Shown piece after piece: positions 46,563-54,394 of a stretch of 64,000 nt of DNA. The DNA is from Streptomyces niger (lineage in GTDB: Bacteria > Actinomycetota > Actinomycetes > Streptomycetales > Streptomycetaceae). Position numbers and translations under genes: made by a program. The notes under the pieces are model-generated. The model ran no database searches and had not been told where the DNA came from. It saw nothing but the letters and a program-made list of their open reading frames with translations. The stretch is taken from contig NZ_JOFQ01000013.1 in the NCBI RefSeq assembly GCF_000718305.1, forward strand, positions 189,944 through 253,943, in the 5' to 3' direction. Every line of letters starts with the position of its first letter. The stretch's first letter is position 1.

Positions 46563-47374
46563 CTCGGCCCCTCCGCCACTGCACGGTCGACATCCGCCGG
46601 GTCCAGGGCAGGCGCACCGGCTCGCAGCCACAGAAAGTACTCGACATTGCCGGAAGGTCCAGGCAGGGGGGACGCGGTGACGCCCAGCACACCCAGTCCG
46701 AGCTCCGCGGCGCGGGCCCCCACCGCGCGCACCGCCTCGGCCCGCAGCTGCGCGCTGCGCACCACGCCGCCGCTGCCGAGGCGCTCCTTGCCGACCTCGA
46801 ACTGCGGCTTGACCATCAGGACGAGGTCGGCGTCCGGCGCCGAGCAGCGCACGAGCGCCGGCAGCACGAGGCCCAGCGGGATGAAGGAGAGGTCGCCCAC
46901 GACGATGTCGACGGGGATGTCGTCGATCTGTTCCAGGGTCAGTTCGCGGACGTTGGTGCGGTCCTTGACGGTGACCCGCTCATCGCTCTGCAGGGACCAG
47001 GCGAGCTGCCCGTAGCCGACGTCCACGGCGACGACGTGGCCGGCGCCCGCGCGCAGCAGGACGTCGGTGAAGCCGCCGGTGGAGGCGCCGGCGTCCAGCG
47101 CCCGGCGACCCTCGACCTTGAGGCCCCGCGGTACGAAGGCGGCCAGCGCCCCGGCGAGCTTGTGGCCGCCGCGCGAGACGTAGTCCGGGTCGTTCGCGTC
47201 CTCGCGGACCACCAGCGCGGCGCTGGTCTCCACCTGGGTGGCGGGCTTGCTCGCCGGCTGCCCGCCGACCGTCACCCGGCCCGCGGCGATCAGCTGGCTC
47301 GCGTGCTCGCGGGAGCGGGCCATCTTGCGGCGCACCAGCTCCGCGTCGAGTCGGCGTCGTGCCACACCTGCCAC
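46559..47374 (-). CDS. tlyA: TlyA-family rRNA 2'-O-methyltransferase
   Basis: A 271-aa protein with an N-terminal S4 RNA-binding domain (RRRLDAELVRRKMARSREHASQLI) and a Rossmann methyltransferase domain. The SAM site is ALDAGASTGGFTDVLLRAGA (about residue 86). The catalytic tetrad region includes KDRTNVRELT and FEVGKERLG. TlyA methylates ribose in 16S and 23S rRNA and affects capreomycin sensitivity in mycobacteria. GTG 47374 has AGGAG 11 bases upstream; an internal GTG (47365) is an alternative. It is translationally coupled to nadK downstream. Confidence 0.93.
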   Translation of the reverse strand: MAGVARRRLDAELVRRKMARSREHASQLIAAGRVTVGGQPASKPATQVETSAALVVREDANDPDYVSRGGHKLAGALAAFVPRGLKVEGRRALDAGASTGGFTDVLLRAGAGHVVAVDVGYGQLAWSLQSDERVTVKDRTNVRELTLEQIDDIPVDIVVGDLSFIPLGLVLPALVRCSAPDADLVLMVKPQFEVGKERLGSGGVVRSAQLRAEAVRAVGARAAELGLGVLGVTASPLPGPSGNVEYFLWLRAGAPALDPADVDRAVAEGPS

Positions 47375-47381
47375 CTGTGGT

Positions 47382-47738
47382 TCAGCTCCTGAGATCGTTC
47401 CGTGCTGCGGGGCGGGGCCCCGGCTGCTGGTCCAAGGAGGCCAGCGTGTCGCGGAGCCCCCGGTGCACATCCTCGTACACCGGGAGGTGGCCGCTGACGG
47501 CGAGGTGGTCGGCGTCCGCCAGCCGGGCCAGCCGGTCGTCCACCTCGGCGTGCCCGGTGGGGGTGACCGGTACACCCAGCGGCTGCGGGCCGGCGGGCTG
47601 CTCCGGCGGCGGACCGGCGGTGCCGGACTCGTCGGGCCGGCCGGGCCCGCCCTGATCGGGTTCGTCGGGGGCCGGGGCGGCACCGGGTTCGTCGGGCTGC
47701 GGTTCCGGCCGCTCGGCGCCGGAGATCGGCTCGTGCAT
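47382..47738 (-). CDS. Small conserved hypothetical protein upstream of tlyA
   Basis: A 118-aa protein. The N-terminal 55 residues are Pro/Glu/Asp-rich and disordered. The conserved part is EVDDRLARLADADHLAVSGHLPVYEDVHRGLRDTLASLDQ (about residues 65-105), a helical segment found before tlyA in many actinobacteria as I recall. No domain of known activity is present. Its stop lies 7 bp before the tlyA start, so the two are almost certainly one transcript. Start ATG 47738. Confidence 0.8.
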   Translation of the reverse strand: MHEPISGAERPEPQPDEPGAAPAPDEPDQGGPGRPDESGTAGPPPEQPAGPQPLGVPVTPTGHAEVDDRLARLADADHLAVSGHLPVYEDVHRGLRDTLASLDQQPGPRPAARNDLRS

Positions 47739-47810
47739 GCCCCGACGCTACCGCGAACCGGCGGGCCACCGGCGGACGAGCCGGCCCGGACCGGCGTATC
47801 GTCCCTGTCG

Positions 47811-48161
47811 ATGGCTTCCCTCGAACAGTGCCGCGCCGCCCTGGACCGGCTGGCACACACCATGTCGACGACGGCGGACGGGGCGGTGCGCGGTGCCGCC
47901 GCGCTGGACCGCTCGCTGAGCTGCCGCATCACCGACCTCGACGTCACCTTCGTGGGACGGCTCGCGGACGGCACCCTCCGGGACGTCACCCCCGTACCGG
48001 GCCCGCCGCGGGAGAAGGCGCAGATCAGACTCGCCATGACCGGCGACGACCTGGTCGCGCTGGTCGACGGCGAGCTGCACTTCGCGCGGGCGTGGGGCAG
48101 CGGCCGGGTGAAGCTGGAGGCCGGCCTCCGCGACCTGCTGCGGCTCCGGACGCTGCTCTAG
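47811..48161 (+). CDS. SCP-2 sterol-transfer-like domain protein
   Basis: A 116-aa single-domain protein of the SCP-2/non-specific lipid-transfer fold: LSCRITDLDVTFVGRLADG, then AQIRLAMTGDDLVALVDGEL and the terminal SGRVKLEAGLRDLLRLRTLL. These proteins form a hydrophobic tunnel that binds fatty acyl or sterol-like ligands; the physiological ligand is unknown. ATG 47811 is selected as the beginning of the conserved region. Divergent from the small gene before tlyA and convergent with the siderophore ATPase. Confidence 0.85.
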   Translation: MASLEQCRAALDRLAHTMSTTADGAVRGAAALDRSLSCRITDLDVTFVGRLADGTLRDVTPVPGPPREKAQIRLAMTGDDLVALVDGELHFARAWGSGRVKLEAGLRDLLRLRTLL

Positions 48162-48192
48162 CGGTCCGGGCACGTACCGGCGGGCCGCCGCC

Positions 48193-49071
48193 TCAGCGGA
48201 CGGCCGCCTTACGGGGCGTACGCGCCGCCGGGACGATCAGCGGGGTGCCGGTCTCCGGGTCGTCGATGATCTGGCACTTGAGCCGGAAGACCCGCTCCAT
48301 GAGGTCGGCGGTGACCACCTCGGCCGGCGCGCCCTCCGCGACGACCTCGCCGCCGCGCATCGCGATGATGTGGCTGGCGTAGCGCGCGGCGTGGTTGAGG
48401 TCGTGCAGGACGGCGACGAGCGTGCGGCCCTGCTCCTCGTGCAGCTGGGCGCAGAGGTCCAGCACCTCTATCTGGTGCTGGATGTCGAGGTAGGTGGTGG
48501 GCTCGTCCAGGAGCAGCAGCGGGGTCTGCTGGGCGAGGGCCATGGCGATCCAGACGCGCTGCCGCTGGCCGCCGGAGAGCTCGTCGACGTACCGCTCCCC
48601 CAGCTCGCCGATGCCGGTGGCCTCCATGGACTCCTGCACGATCCGCTCGTCCTCGGCGGACCACTGGCGCAGCAGTCCCTGGTGCGGGTAGCGGCCGCGG
48701 GAGACCAGGTCGGCGACGGTGATGCCGTCGGGGGCCGTGGAGGACTGCGGCAGCAGGCCGAGGGTGCGGGCGACCTTCTTGGCGGGCTGCGAGGAGATCG
48801 CGGAGCCGTCCAGCAGGACCGAGCCGGCCTGCGGCTTGAGCATCCGGGAGAGCGCGCGCAGCAGGGTGGACTTGCCGCAGGCGTTGGGGCCGACGATGAC
48901 CGTGAAGGAATTGTCCGGGATCTCGACCGAGAGGTTTTCGGCGATGACCCGCTGGTCGTAGGCGAGGGTGACGTTCTGCGCCGCGAGACGGCTCACTTCG
49001 GCTCTCCTGGAGGTGGTACGGCCGGTCGGATGCGGGGTGGTGGCGGTGGGGGCCTCGGGGCGCGCGGTCAT
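48193..49071 (-). CDS. Siderophore ABC transporter ATP-binding protein (FecE/FepC type)
   Basis: A 292-aa ATPase. The motifs are Walker A GPNACGKSTLL (about residue 63), the ABC signature LSGGQRQRVWIA, the Walker B LLLLDEPTTYLD and the H-loop VAVLHDLNHA. The sequence pattern is that of Fe3+-siderophore importers. Its ATG overlaps the preceding permease stop (ATGA), so it is the last gene of the three-gene importer unit. A roughly 25-residue N-terminal extension is not conserved. Confidence 0.93.
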   Translation of the reverse strand: MTARPEAPTATTPHPTGRTTSRRAEVSRLAAQNVTLAYDQRVIAENLSVEIPDNSFTVIVGPNACGKSTLLRALSRMLKPQAGSVLLDGSAISSQPAKKVARTLGLLPQSSTAPDGITVADLVSRGRYPHQGLLRQWSAEDERIVQESMEATGIGELGERYVDELSGGQRQRVWIAMALAQQTPLLLLDEPTTYLDIQHQIEVLDLCAQLHEEQGRTLVAVLHDLNHAARYASHIIAMRGGEVVAEGAPAEVVTADLMERVFRLKCQIIDDPETGTPLIVPAARTPRKAAVR

Positions 49072-50132
49072 ACCCGGCCCGCCTTGCGCTCGTTGGCCAG
49101 CAGCCACAGCAGGTAGCCGCCGCCGAGTACGCCGGTGACGACGCCGACCGGCACCTGGTCGGCGCCGAAGATCCGCTGCGAGGCGAGGTCGGCGAGGACC
49201 AACAGCACGGCGCCCATGAGCGCGGCGGGCAGCAGATTGGGGCCGGTGGTCCGGGTGAGCCGCCGGGCGAGCTGGGGCGCGGTGAGCGCGACGAAGGCGA
49301 TGGGTCCGGCGGCGGCGGTGGCGGACGCGACCAGGACGACGGCGGCCAGCAGCGCGAGGATGCGGACCCGGCCGGTGCTGACGCCGAGCGCGGCGGCCGA
49401 GTCGTCGCCCATCTCCAGCATGGCCAGCGGCCGGCCGCAGAGCAGGATCACGGGGACCAGGATCACGCAGACCGCGGCCAGCGGCCAGACCTGGTCCCAG
49501 TCGCGGCCGCTGAGGGAGCCGGTCATCCAGGTGGTGGCCCGGGTCGCCTCGACGATGTTCGCCTTGGTCATCAGGTACAGGACGATGGCGTAGAGCATGG
49601 CGGAGGCGCCGATGCCGACAAGCACGAAGCGGTAGCCGTGCACGCCGCGCTTCCAGGCGAGCAGGAAGATCGCGACGCCGGTGACGACGCCGCCGGCCAC
49701 CGCGCCCATCGCGATGGCGACGGTGGAGCCCTGCAGGTACACGATGACGAGCAGGGCGCCGACGGAGGAGCCCTGCGCGAAGCCGAGCACGTCGGGGCTG
49801 CCGAGCGGGTTGCGGGTGATGGTCTGGAAGACCGCGCCGGCCAGGCCGAAGCACGCGCCGACCAGCAGCGCGACCAGCACCCTGGGCAGCCGCAGGTCGT
49901 TGACGATCAGCTCCTGGCCCGGGTTGCCGCCGCCCCCGAGGGTGGTGAGGACGTCGCCGAAGGACATCGGGAAGTCGCCGGTGCCGATGAGCAGCACGCC
50001 GGCGGCGAGCGCCACGACGAGCAGCAGTACGCCCGTGAGTACCGCCCTGAGGTGGAGCCGCACCGACAGCCCGCCGGCGGTGCGCAGCGCCTTCACGGCG
50101 GGGCGCGGGGAGGTCTTGGTGGGAGTGCTCAC
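49068..50132 (-). CDS. Siderophore ABC transporter permease (FecCD family), second subunit
   Basis: A 354-aa inner-membrane permease with about nine hydrophobic helices. The FecCD landmark RLPRVLVALLVGACFGLAGAVFQTITRNPLGSPDVLGFAQG (about residues 75-115), the loop LEMGDDSAAALGVS that contacts the ATPase, and GPIAFVALTAPQLARRL are clear. It pairs with the permease encoded just upstream to form the channel. GTG 50132 overlaps the stop of that gene by 4 bp. Confidence 0.93.
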   Translation of the reverse strand: MSTPTKTSPRPAVKALRTAGGLSVRLHLRAVLTGVLLLVVALAAGVLLIGTGDFPMSFGDVLTTLGGGGNPGQELIVNDLRLPRVLVALLVGACFGLAGAVFQTITRNPLGSPDVLGFAQGSSVGALLVIVYLQGSTVAIAMGAVAGGVVTGVAIFLLAWKRGVHGYRFVLVGIGASAMLYAIVLYLMTKANIVEATRATTWMTGSLSGRDWDQVWPLAAVCVILVPVILLCGRPLAMLEMGDDSAAALGVSTGRVRILALLAAVVLVASATAAAGPIAFVALTAPQLARRLTRTTGPNLLPAALMGAVLLVLADLASQRIFGADQVPVGVVTGVLGGGYLLWLLANERKAGRV

Positions 50133-51172
50133 AGCTGTGCCATCTTCCGTCGCCGTACGAGATGGATGAAGACCGGGCCGCCGATGACGGCCGTGACGAT
50201 GCCGACCTGGAGTTCGCCGGGGCGGGCCACGACCCGGCCGAGGATGTCGGCGCCGAGCAGCAGCACCGGCGAGAGGACCGCGGAGTACGGCAGGATCCAG
50301 CGCATGTCGGGGCCGGTGATGGCGCGTACGGCGTGCGGGACCATCAGGCCGACGTAGACGATCGGCCCGCAGGCGGCGGTGGCCGCGCCGCACAGCAGGG
50401 TCACGGCGGCCATGGCGGCGACGCGGGTGCGGGTGAGCTTCGCGCCGAGGGCGCGGGCCTGGTCGTCGCCGAGCGCGACGGCGTTCAGCGGCCGGGCGAC
50501 GAGGAGCGCGAGCACCACGCCGACCGCGATGAAGGGGACGATCCTCTCGACGGTGGGCATGGTCGCGGAGGCCAGCGAACCGACCGTCCAGAAGCGCATC
50601 TTGTCCAGCGACGCGGTGTTCATGAGGTTGACCGCGTTGAGGTAGCCGGTGAGGACGGCGGTGAGCGCGGTGCCGGCGAGCGCGAGCCGTACGGGCGTGG
50701 CGTTGCGGGTGCCGCCGAGGATGTAGACCGCGGCGGAGACGACGGCGGCGCCCACGAACGCGAACCACACGTACGAGGTGAGCGAGGTGACGCCGAAGAA
50801 GGTGATGCCGGAGACGACGGCGGCGGAGGCGCCGGCGTTGATGCCGAGGACGCCGGGGTCGGCGAGCGGGTTGCGGGTGAGGGCCTGCATGACCGCGCCG
50901 GCCAGGCCGAGCGCCGCGCCGGCGAGCAGCCCGAGGAGGGTGCGGGGCAGCCGTACGTCGCGAATGATCACGTCGGTGTCGGTGCCGGAGTAGTGCGTGA
51001 TGCCGTGCCAGACGTCCCCCAGGGGGATCTGTTTGGACCCGACGGCGATGCCGAGGACGGCGATGGCTCCGAGGACGCAGAGCGCGACGAGGAGTCCCGC
51101 GGAGCGGGTGGCCTGCCGTCGTCGGGGCACCACGGGAGCGGCGGCTGCTTCAGGGGGGCTGTCGACCAACAC
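50129..51172 (-). CDS. Siderophore ABC transporter permease (FecCD family), first subunit
   Basis: A 347-aa permease. It carries the same landmarks as the second subunit: RLPRTLLGLLAGAALGLAGAVMQALTRNPLADPGVLGINAG, VALGDDQARALGAKL and GPIVYVGLMVPHAVR. The GTG at 51172 lies only a few bases from iron box 1, which sits between this gene and the divergent binding-protein gene, so iron-dependent repression of both directions is expected. First gene of the importer unit. Confidence 0.93.
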   Translation of the reverse strand: MLVDSPPEAAAAPVVPRRRQATRSAGLLVALCVLGAIAVLGIAVGSKQIPLGDVWHGITHYSGTDTDVIIRDVRLPRTLLGLLAGAALGLAGAVMQALTRNPLADPGVLGINAGASAAVVSGITFFGVTSLTSYVWFAFVGAAVVSAAVYILGGTRNATPVRLALAGTALTAVLTGYLNAVNLMNTASLDKMRFWTVGSLASATMPTVERIVPFIAVGVVLALLVARPLNAVALGDDQARALGAKLTRTRVAAMAAVTLLCGAATAACGPIVYVGLMVPHAVRAITGPDMRWILPYSAVLSPVLLLGADILGRVVARPGELQVGIVTAVIGGPVFIHLVRRRKMAQL

Positions 51173-51177
51173 GCGGT

Positions 51178-51196
51178 TTAGGTTAGCCTAACCTCG
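51178..51196. promoter_or_regulatory. Iron box 1 (DmdR/DtxR-type operator)
   Basis: TTAGGTTAGCCTAACCTCG matches the actinobacterial iron box TTAGGTTAGGCTAACCTAA at 16 of 19 positions; AGGTTAG-C-CTAACCT is a perfect inverted repeat. It begins six bases from the permease start (minus) and ends 41 bp before the binding-protein gene (plus), so a bound Fe2+-DmdR could shut both promoters. Confidence 0.88.
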
Positions 51197-51237
51197 CTGC
51201 CCCCTCATCAGGCGTCCCCAGAGAGAAGTGCGTCCCT

Positions 51238-52266
51238 ATGAGCATCACCCCCAGACCTTCCCTGTCCCGACGCGGCCTGCTGGCCGCCGGCGGAGCCGTC
51301 GGCGTCGGCGCACTGCTCGCCGCCTGTGGCAACGAGAAGGCCTCGGGACCGGCCGGCGGCGGAAGCAAGGGCGGGCCCTGGAGCTTCACCGACGACCGGA
51401 AGAAGAAGGTCTCCCTGAAGACTGTGCCACAGCGCATCGTCGCTTTCACGGGCACCGCCGCCGCGCTGGTCGATTTCGGCATCGACGACCAGATCGTCGG
51501 CGTCTTCGGTCCGACCAAGCTCAAGAACGGCAAGGCCGACCCGCAGGCCGGCGACCTGGACGTCTCCAAGGTCACCATCATCGGCAACGCCTACGGCCAG
51601 TTCAACGTCGAGAAGTACGCCGGGCTCGCCCCCGACCTGCTCGTGACCAACATGTTCGAGCCGGGTGCGCTGTGGTTCGTGCCGGAGGAGAGCAAGGACA
51701 AGATCGCCAAGCTCGCCCCGAGCGTCGCGATCACCGCCTCCCGCACCCCGCTGGACAAGATCATCGAGCGGTACTCCGAGCTGGCCGAGTCGCTCGGCGC
51801 CGACCTGAAGGCCAAGAAGGTCACCGACGCCAAGGCCCGCTTCGAGAAGGCCGCGGCACGGCTGCGCGCCGCCGCCAAGTCCAAGCCGGTCAAGGTGCTC
51901 GCCTGCTCCGGCAGCCCCGACCTCTTCTACGCGTCCAACCCGGGCATCAACGCCGACCTCATGTACTTCAAGTCCCTCGGCGTGGACCTGATCGTGCCCG
52001 ACAAGCTCGACAAGGGCGGCTACTTCGAGTCCCTGAGCTGGGAGAACGCCGACAAGTACAAGGCGGACGTGCTCCTCCTCGACAACCGCACCGCCACCTT
52101 GCAGCCCAAGGACCTGGCCGCCAAGCCGGCCTGGGCCAAGCTGCCCGCCGTCAAGGCGGACCAGATCACCCCGTGGTCCAGCGAGCCCCGCTTCTCCTAC
52201 GCGGGCGCCGCTCCGCTCCTCGAGGGCCTCGCCAAGGCCATCGAGGACGCCAAGAAGGTCAGCTGA
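51238..52266 (+). CDS. Ferric-siderophore-binding lipoprotein (FecB/FhuD type)
   Basis: A 342-aa receptor for the importer encoded on the other side of iron box 1. The export signal combines a twin-arginine motif (SRRGLLAAGG) with a lipobox ending in Cys (about residue 30, ALLAACGN). The mature two-domain FecB-type fold starts with PQRIVAFTGTAAALVDFGI and ends YAGAAPLLEGLAKAIE. The probable ligand is ferrioxamine, by proximity to desABCD and to a siderophore reductase. The ATG has no perfect RBS. A hairpin follows the gene. Confidence 0.9.
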   Translation: MSITPRPSLSRRGLLAAGGAVGVGALLAACGNEKASGPAGGGSKGGPWSFTDDRKKKVSLKTVPQRIVAFTGTAAALVDFGIDDQIVGVFGPTKLKNGKADPQAGDLDVSKVTIIGNAYGQFNVEKYAGLAPDLLVTNMFEPGALWFVPEESKDKIAKLAPSVAITASRTPLDKIIERYSELAESLGADLKAKKVTDAKARFEKAAARLRAAAKSKPVKVLACSGSPDLFYASNPGINADLMYFKSLGVDLIVPDKLDKGGYFESLSWENADKYKADVLLLDNRTATLQPKDLAAKPAWAKLPAVKADQITPWSSEPRFSYAGAAPLLEGLAKAIEDAKKVS

Positions 52267-52272
52267 CGCACC

Positions 52273-52300
52273 GGGGCCCGGCGCCGCTCCGCCGGGCCCC
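52273..52300 (+). terminator. Intra-operon hairpin between binding protein and SIP genes
   Basis: GGGGCCCGGCG (52273-52283) pairs perfectly with CGCCGGGCCCC (52290-52300), 7 bp after the stop of the binding-protein gene. It may partly terminate or stabilise the upstream message so that receptor exceeds reductase. Confidence 0.6.
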
Positions 52301-52329
52301 CGCCACTCCCCCAAGGAGGTTTCCCCCGC

Positions 52330-53208
52330 ATGACCACGACCGCAGCGCCCACCACAGCGCCGTTCCGCTTCTTCGACCTCTATGTCGTGCGCACCCGCCG
52401 GCTGGGCCCCTCGATGGTCCGGATCACCTTCGGCGGCGCGCGCCTGGCGGAACTGCTGACCGGCGGCCGTGACCAGCGGGTGAAACTCTTCTTTCCCCAG
52501 CCGCACCAGACCGTCCCGGTCTTCGACGACCAGGGCGACGGCTGGTACGCCGCGTGGCGCGTGCAGGACCCGGCCGAGCGCAGCATCATGCGGACCTACA
52601 CGGTCCGGGCGCAGCGCCGGCTGCCCGAGCCGGAGTTGGACGTGGACTTCGCACTGCACGGCGCGGAGCAGGGCACCTCGGGGCCGGCCGGCAGCTGGGC
52701 GGCGAACGCCGTGCCCGGCGACCGGATCAGCATCCTGGGCCCGGTGGTCGAGGACAACGGCGGCGTGGACTTCCGCCCGCCGCAGGGCACCGACTGGATC
52801 CTGCTCAGCGGCGACGAGACGGCCCTGCCGGCGATCGCGGGCATCCTGGAATGGCTGTCCCCGGGCACCAAGGCCAAGGTGTGGATCGAGGTCGCGCACG
52901 CGGCGGACCGCCAGGAGCTGCCCTCCTTCGCCGACGCCGATATCACCTGGCTGGTGCGCGAGGAGTCGGACGCCGACCGTACGGACCGCGTGGTGGACGC
53001 GATCCGCGGCGCCGAGCTGCCCGAGGGCGTGCCGTACGCCTGGATCGCGGGCGAGTCCGGCACGGTCAAGGCGCTCCGCCGGCACCTGGTCAAGGAGCGC
53101 GGCTTCGACCGCAGGGCGGTGAAGTTCACCGGTTACTGGCGCCGCGGCGCGAGCGAGGAGCAGCTGCTCGCCGAGTTCAACGCCGCCGCTGCCGCCGCGC
53201 GGGACTGA
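52330..53208 (+). CDS. Siderophore-interacting flavoprotein (ferric-siderophore reductase, SIP family)
   Basis: A 292-aa flavoprotein that reduces Fe3+-siderophores to release iron in the cytoplasm. The FAD domain includes RSIMRTYTVRAQRR (family R-x-Y-S/T motif, about residue 78), and the NAD(P)H domain contains LLSGDETALPAIAGILE (about residue 155) and WIAGESGTVKALRRHL (about residue 238). The C-terminal KFTGYWRRGASEE is typical. The start has a strong RBS AAGGAGG. It forms an operon with the binding protein, so uptake and release are linked. Confidence 0.93.
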   Translation: MTTTAAPTTAPFRFFDLYVVRTRRLGPSMVRITFGGARLAELLTGGRDQRVKLFFPQPHQTVPVFDDQGDGWYAAWRVQDPAERSIMRTYTVRAQRRLPEPELDVDFALHGAEQGTSGPAGSWAANAVPGDRISILGPVVEDNGGVDFRPPQGTDWILLSGDETALPAIAGILEWLSPGTKAKVWIEVAHAADRQELPSFADADITWLVREESDADRTDRVVDAIRGAELPEGVPYAWIAGESGTVKALRRHLVKERGFDRRAVKFTGYWRRGASEEQLLAEFNAAAAAARD

Positions 53209-53215
53209 CCGCCCA

Positions 53216-53246
53216 GGGGCCTGCCCGCCTCCCGGTGGGCGGGCCC
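53216..53246. terminator. Hairpin between the SIP gene and the NagD-like gene
   Basis: GGGCCTGCCCGCC pairs with GGTGGGCGGGCCC with two mismatches, followed by TTTC on the plus strand. It lies between the convergent stops at 53208 and 53260. Confidence 0.55.
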
Positions 53247-53259
53247 TTTCGCATGTCCG

Positions 53260-54285
53260 CTACAGACCGGTGCGGGCCAGCGCCTTCGCGGCGTCGGCGG
53301 TGCACCGGCCGGCCCCGGCCGCCGTCCAGGCGGCCGCGCACAGCGCCCGCAGCCCGTCCAGAGGGGAGCCCTCGCCATCGAGTACGAGTACGTCCTCGGC
53401 CACCGAGGCGACCCAGCCACCGCACCGGAAACCGCCGTCCGCGGCCGTCACCTCCGGCTGCGGCCCGAGGATGCCGCGCAGGTCGGCGTCCACGTACGTG
53501 GGACGGTGCTGCGGCGGCGCGGCGAGCAGCTCGGCGGCGGTGGTCACGCCGGTGAGCACCAGCAGCGAGTCCACCTCGCCGTTGAACGCGCCCTCGATGT
53601 CGGTGTCCAGCCGGTCGCCGACCACCAGCGGCCGCTTCGCCCCCGTGCGCAGCACGGTCTCGCGGTGCATCGGCGGCTGCGGCTTGCCCGCGACCTGCGG
53701 GCTGCCGCCGGCGGCGATGCGGACGACCTCCACCAGCGCGCCGTTGCCGGGGGCGATGCCGCGCTCCTTCGGGATCGTCAGATCGGTGTTGGACGCGAAC
53801 CACGGCACGCCGCGGCCGACCGCGTACGCCGCCTCCGCCAGCCGCTCCCAGTTCAGCTCGGGGTCGTACCCCTGCACCACGGCGGCCGGGTCGTCCTCGG
53901 CGGAGTCCACGGGCACCAGGCCCCGTTCGCGCAGCGCGACGCGCAGCCCCTCGCCGCCGATCGCCAGCACCTTCGCCCCTTCGGGCACCTGCCCGGCGAT
54001 GAGCCGGGCGACCGCCTGCGCGGAGGTGACGACGTCGCCCGCCTCCGTCGGCAGGCCGTACCCGGACAGCTGCGCGGCGACCGTGTCGGGGGTGCGGGCT
54101 GCGTTGTTGGTCACGTACGCCAGGTGCATCCCGCCGTCCCGTGCGGTGGTCAGCGACGCCACGGCGTGCGGGATGGCCGACCCGCCCGCGTACACGACGC
54201 CGTCCAGGTCCAGCAGCGCCGTGTCGTACGCCGCGCTCAGCGCCGCCGCGCTGCCCTCGGGCCGGGTGCGAACCCGCTCGTCCAT
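53260..54285 (-). CDS. HAD-superfamily phosphatase, NagD/CbbY-like
   Basis: A 341-aa phosphatase. The HAD motif I is TALLDLDGVVYAGG, with the nucleophile in DLDG (about residue 27), the NagD-type insert starts at VTNNAARTPD, and motif IV is VVGDRLDTDIEGAF. NagD relatives dephosphorylate nucleoside monophosphates or sugar phosphates; the substrate here is unknown. The ATG at 54285 follows AAGGAG by about 10 bases; the GTG six codons upstream is too close to that RBS. It stands between two iron-regulated units without an iron box of its own. Confidence 0.88.
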   Translation of the reverse strand: MDERVRTRPEGSAAALSAAYDTALLDLDGVVYAGGSAIPHAVASLTTARDGGMHLAYVTNNAARTPDTVAAQLSGYGLPTEAGDVVTSAQAVARLIAGQVPEGAKVLAIGGEGLRVALRERGLVPVDSAEDDPAAVVQGYDPELNWERLAEAAYAVGRGVPWFASNTDLTIPKERGIAPGNGALVEVVRIAAGGSPQVAGKPQPPMHRETVLRTGAKRPLVVGDRLDTDIEGAFNGEVDSLLVLTGVTTAAELLAAPPQHRPTYVDADLRGILGPQPEVTAADGGFRCGGWVASVAEDVLVLDGEGSPLDGLRALCAAAWTAAGAGRCTADAAKALARTGL

Positions 54286-54394
54286 GCCGTCCAGCTCCTT
54301 CACCGTTCATACCGCGCGCAAAAGGCTTTTTCGCGTCGCTCTGCGCTTCTCCCCCGATCATCCCGCACCACCCCGACCGGCATAGCATTTGCCA

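Noticed and set aside
46559..48037. A 492-aa frame that would fuse tlyA to an upstream segment
   Set aside because: The upstream part covers the small hypothetical gene and the SCP-2 gene in the wrong phase; the S4 domain begins right after the GTG at 47374.
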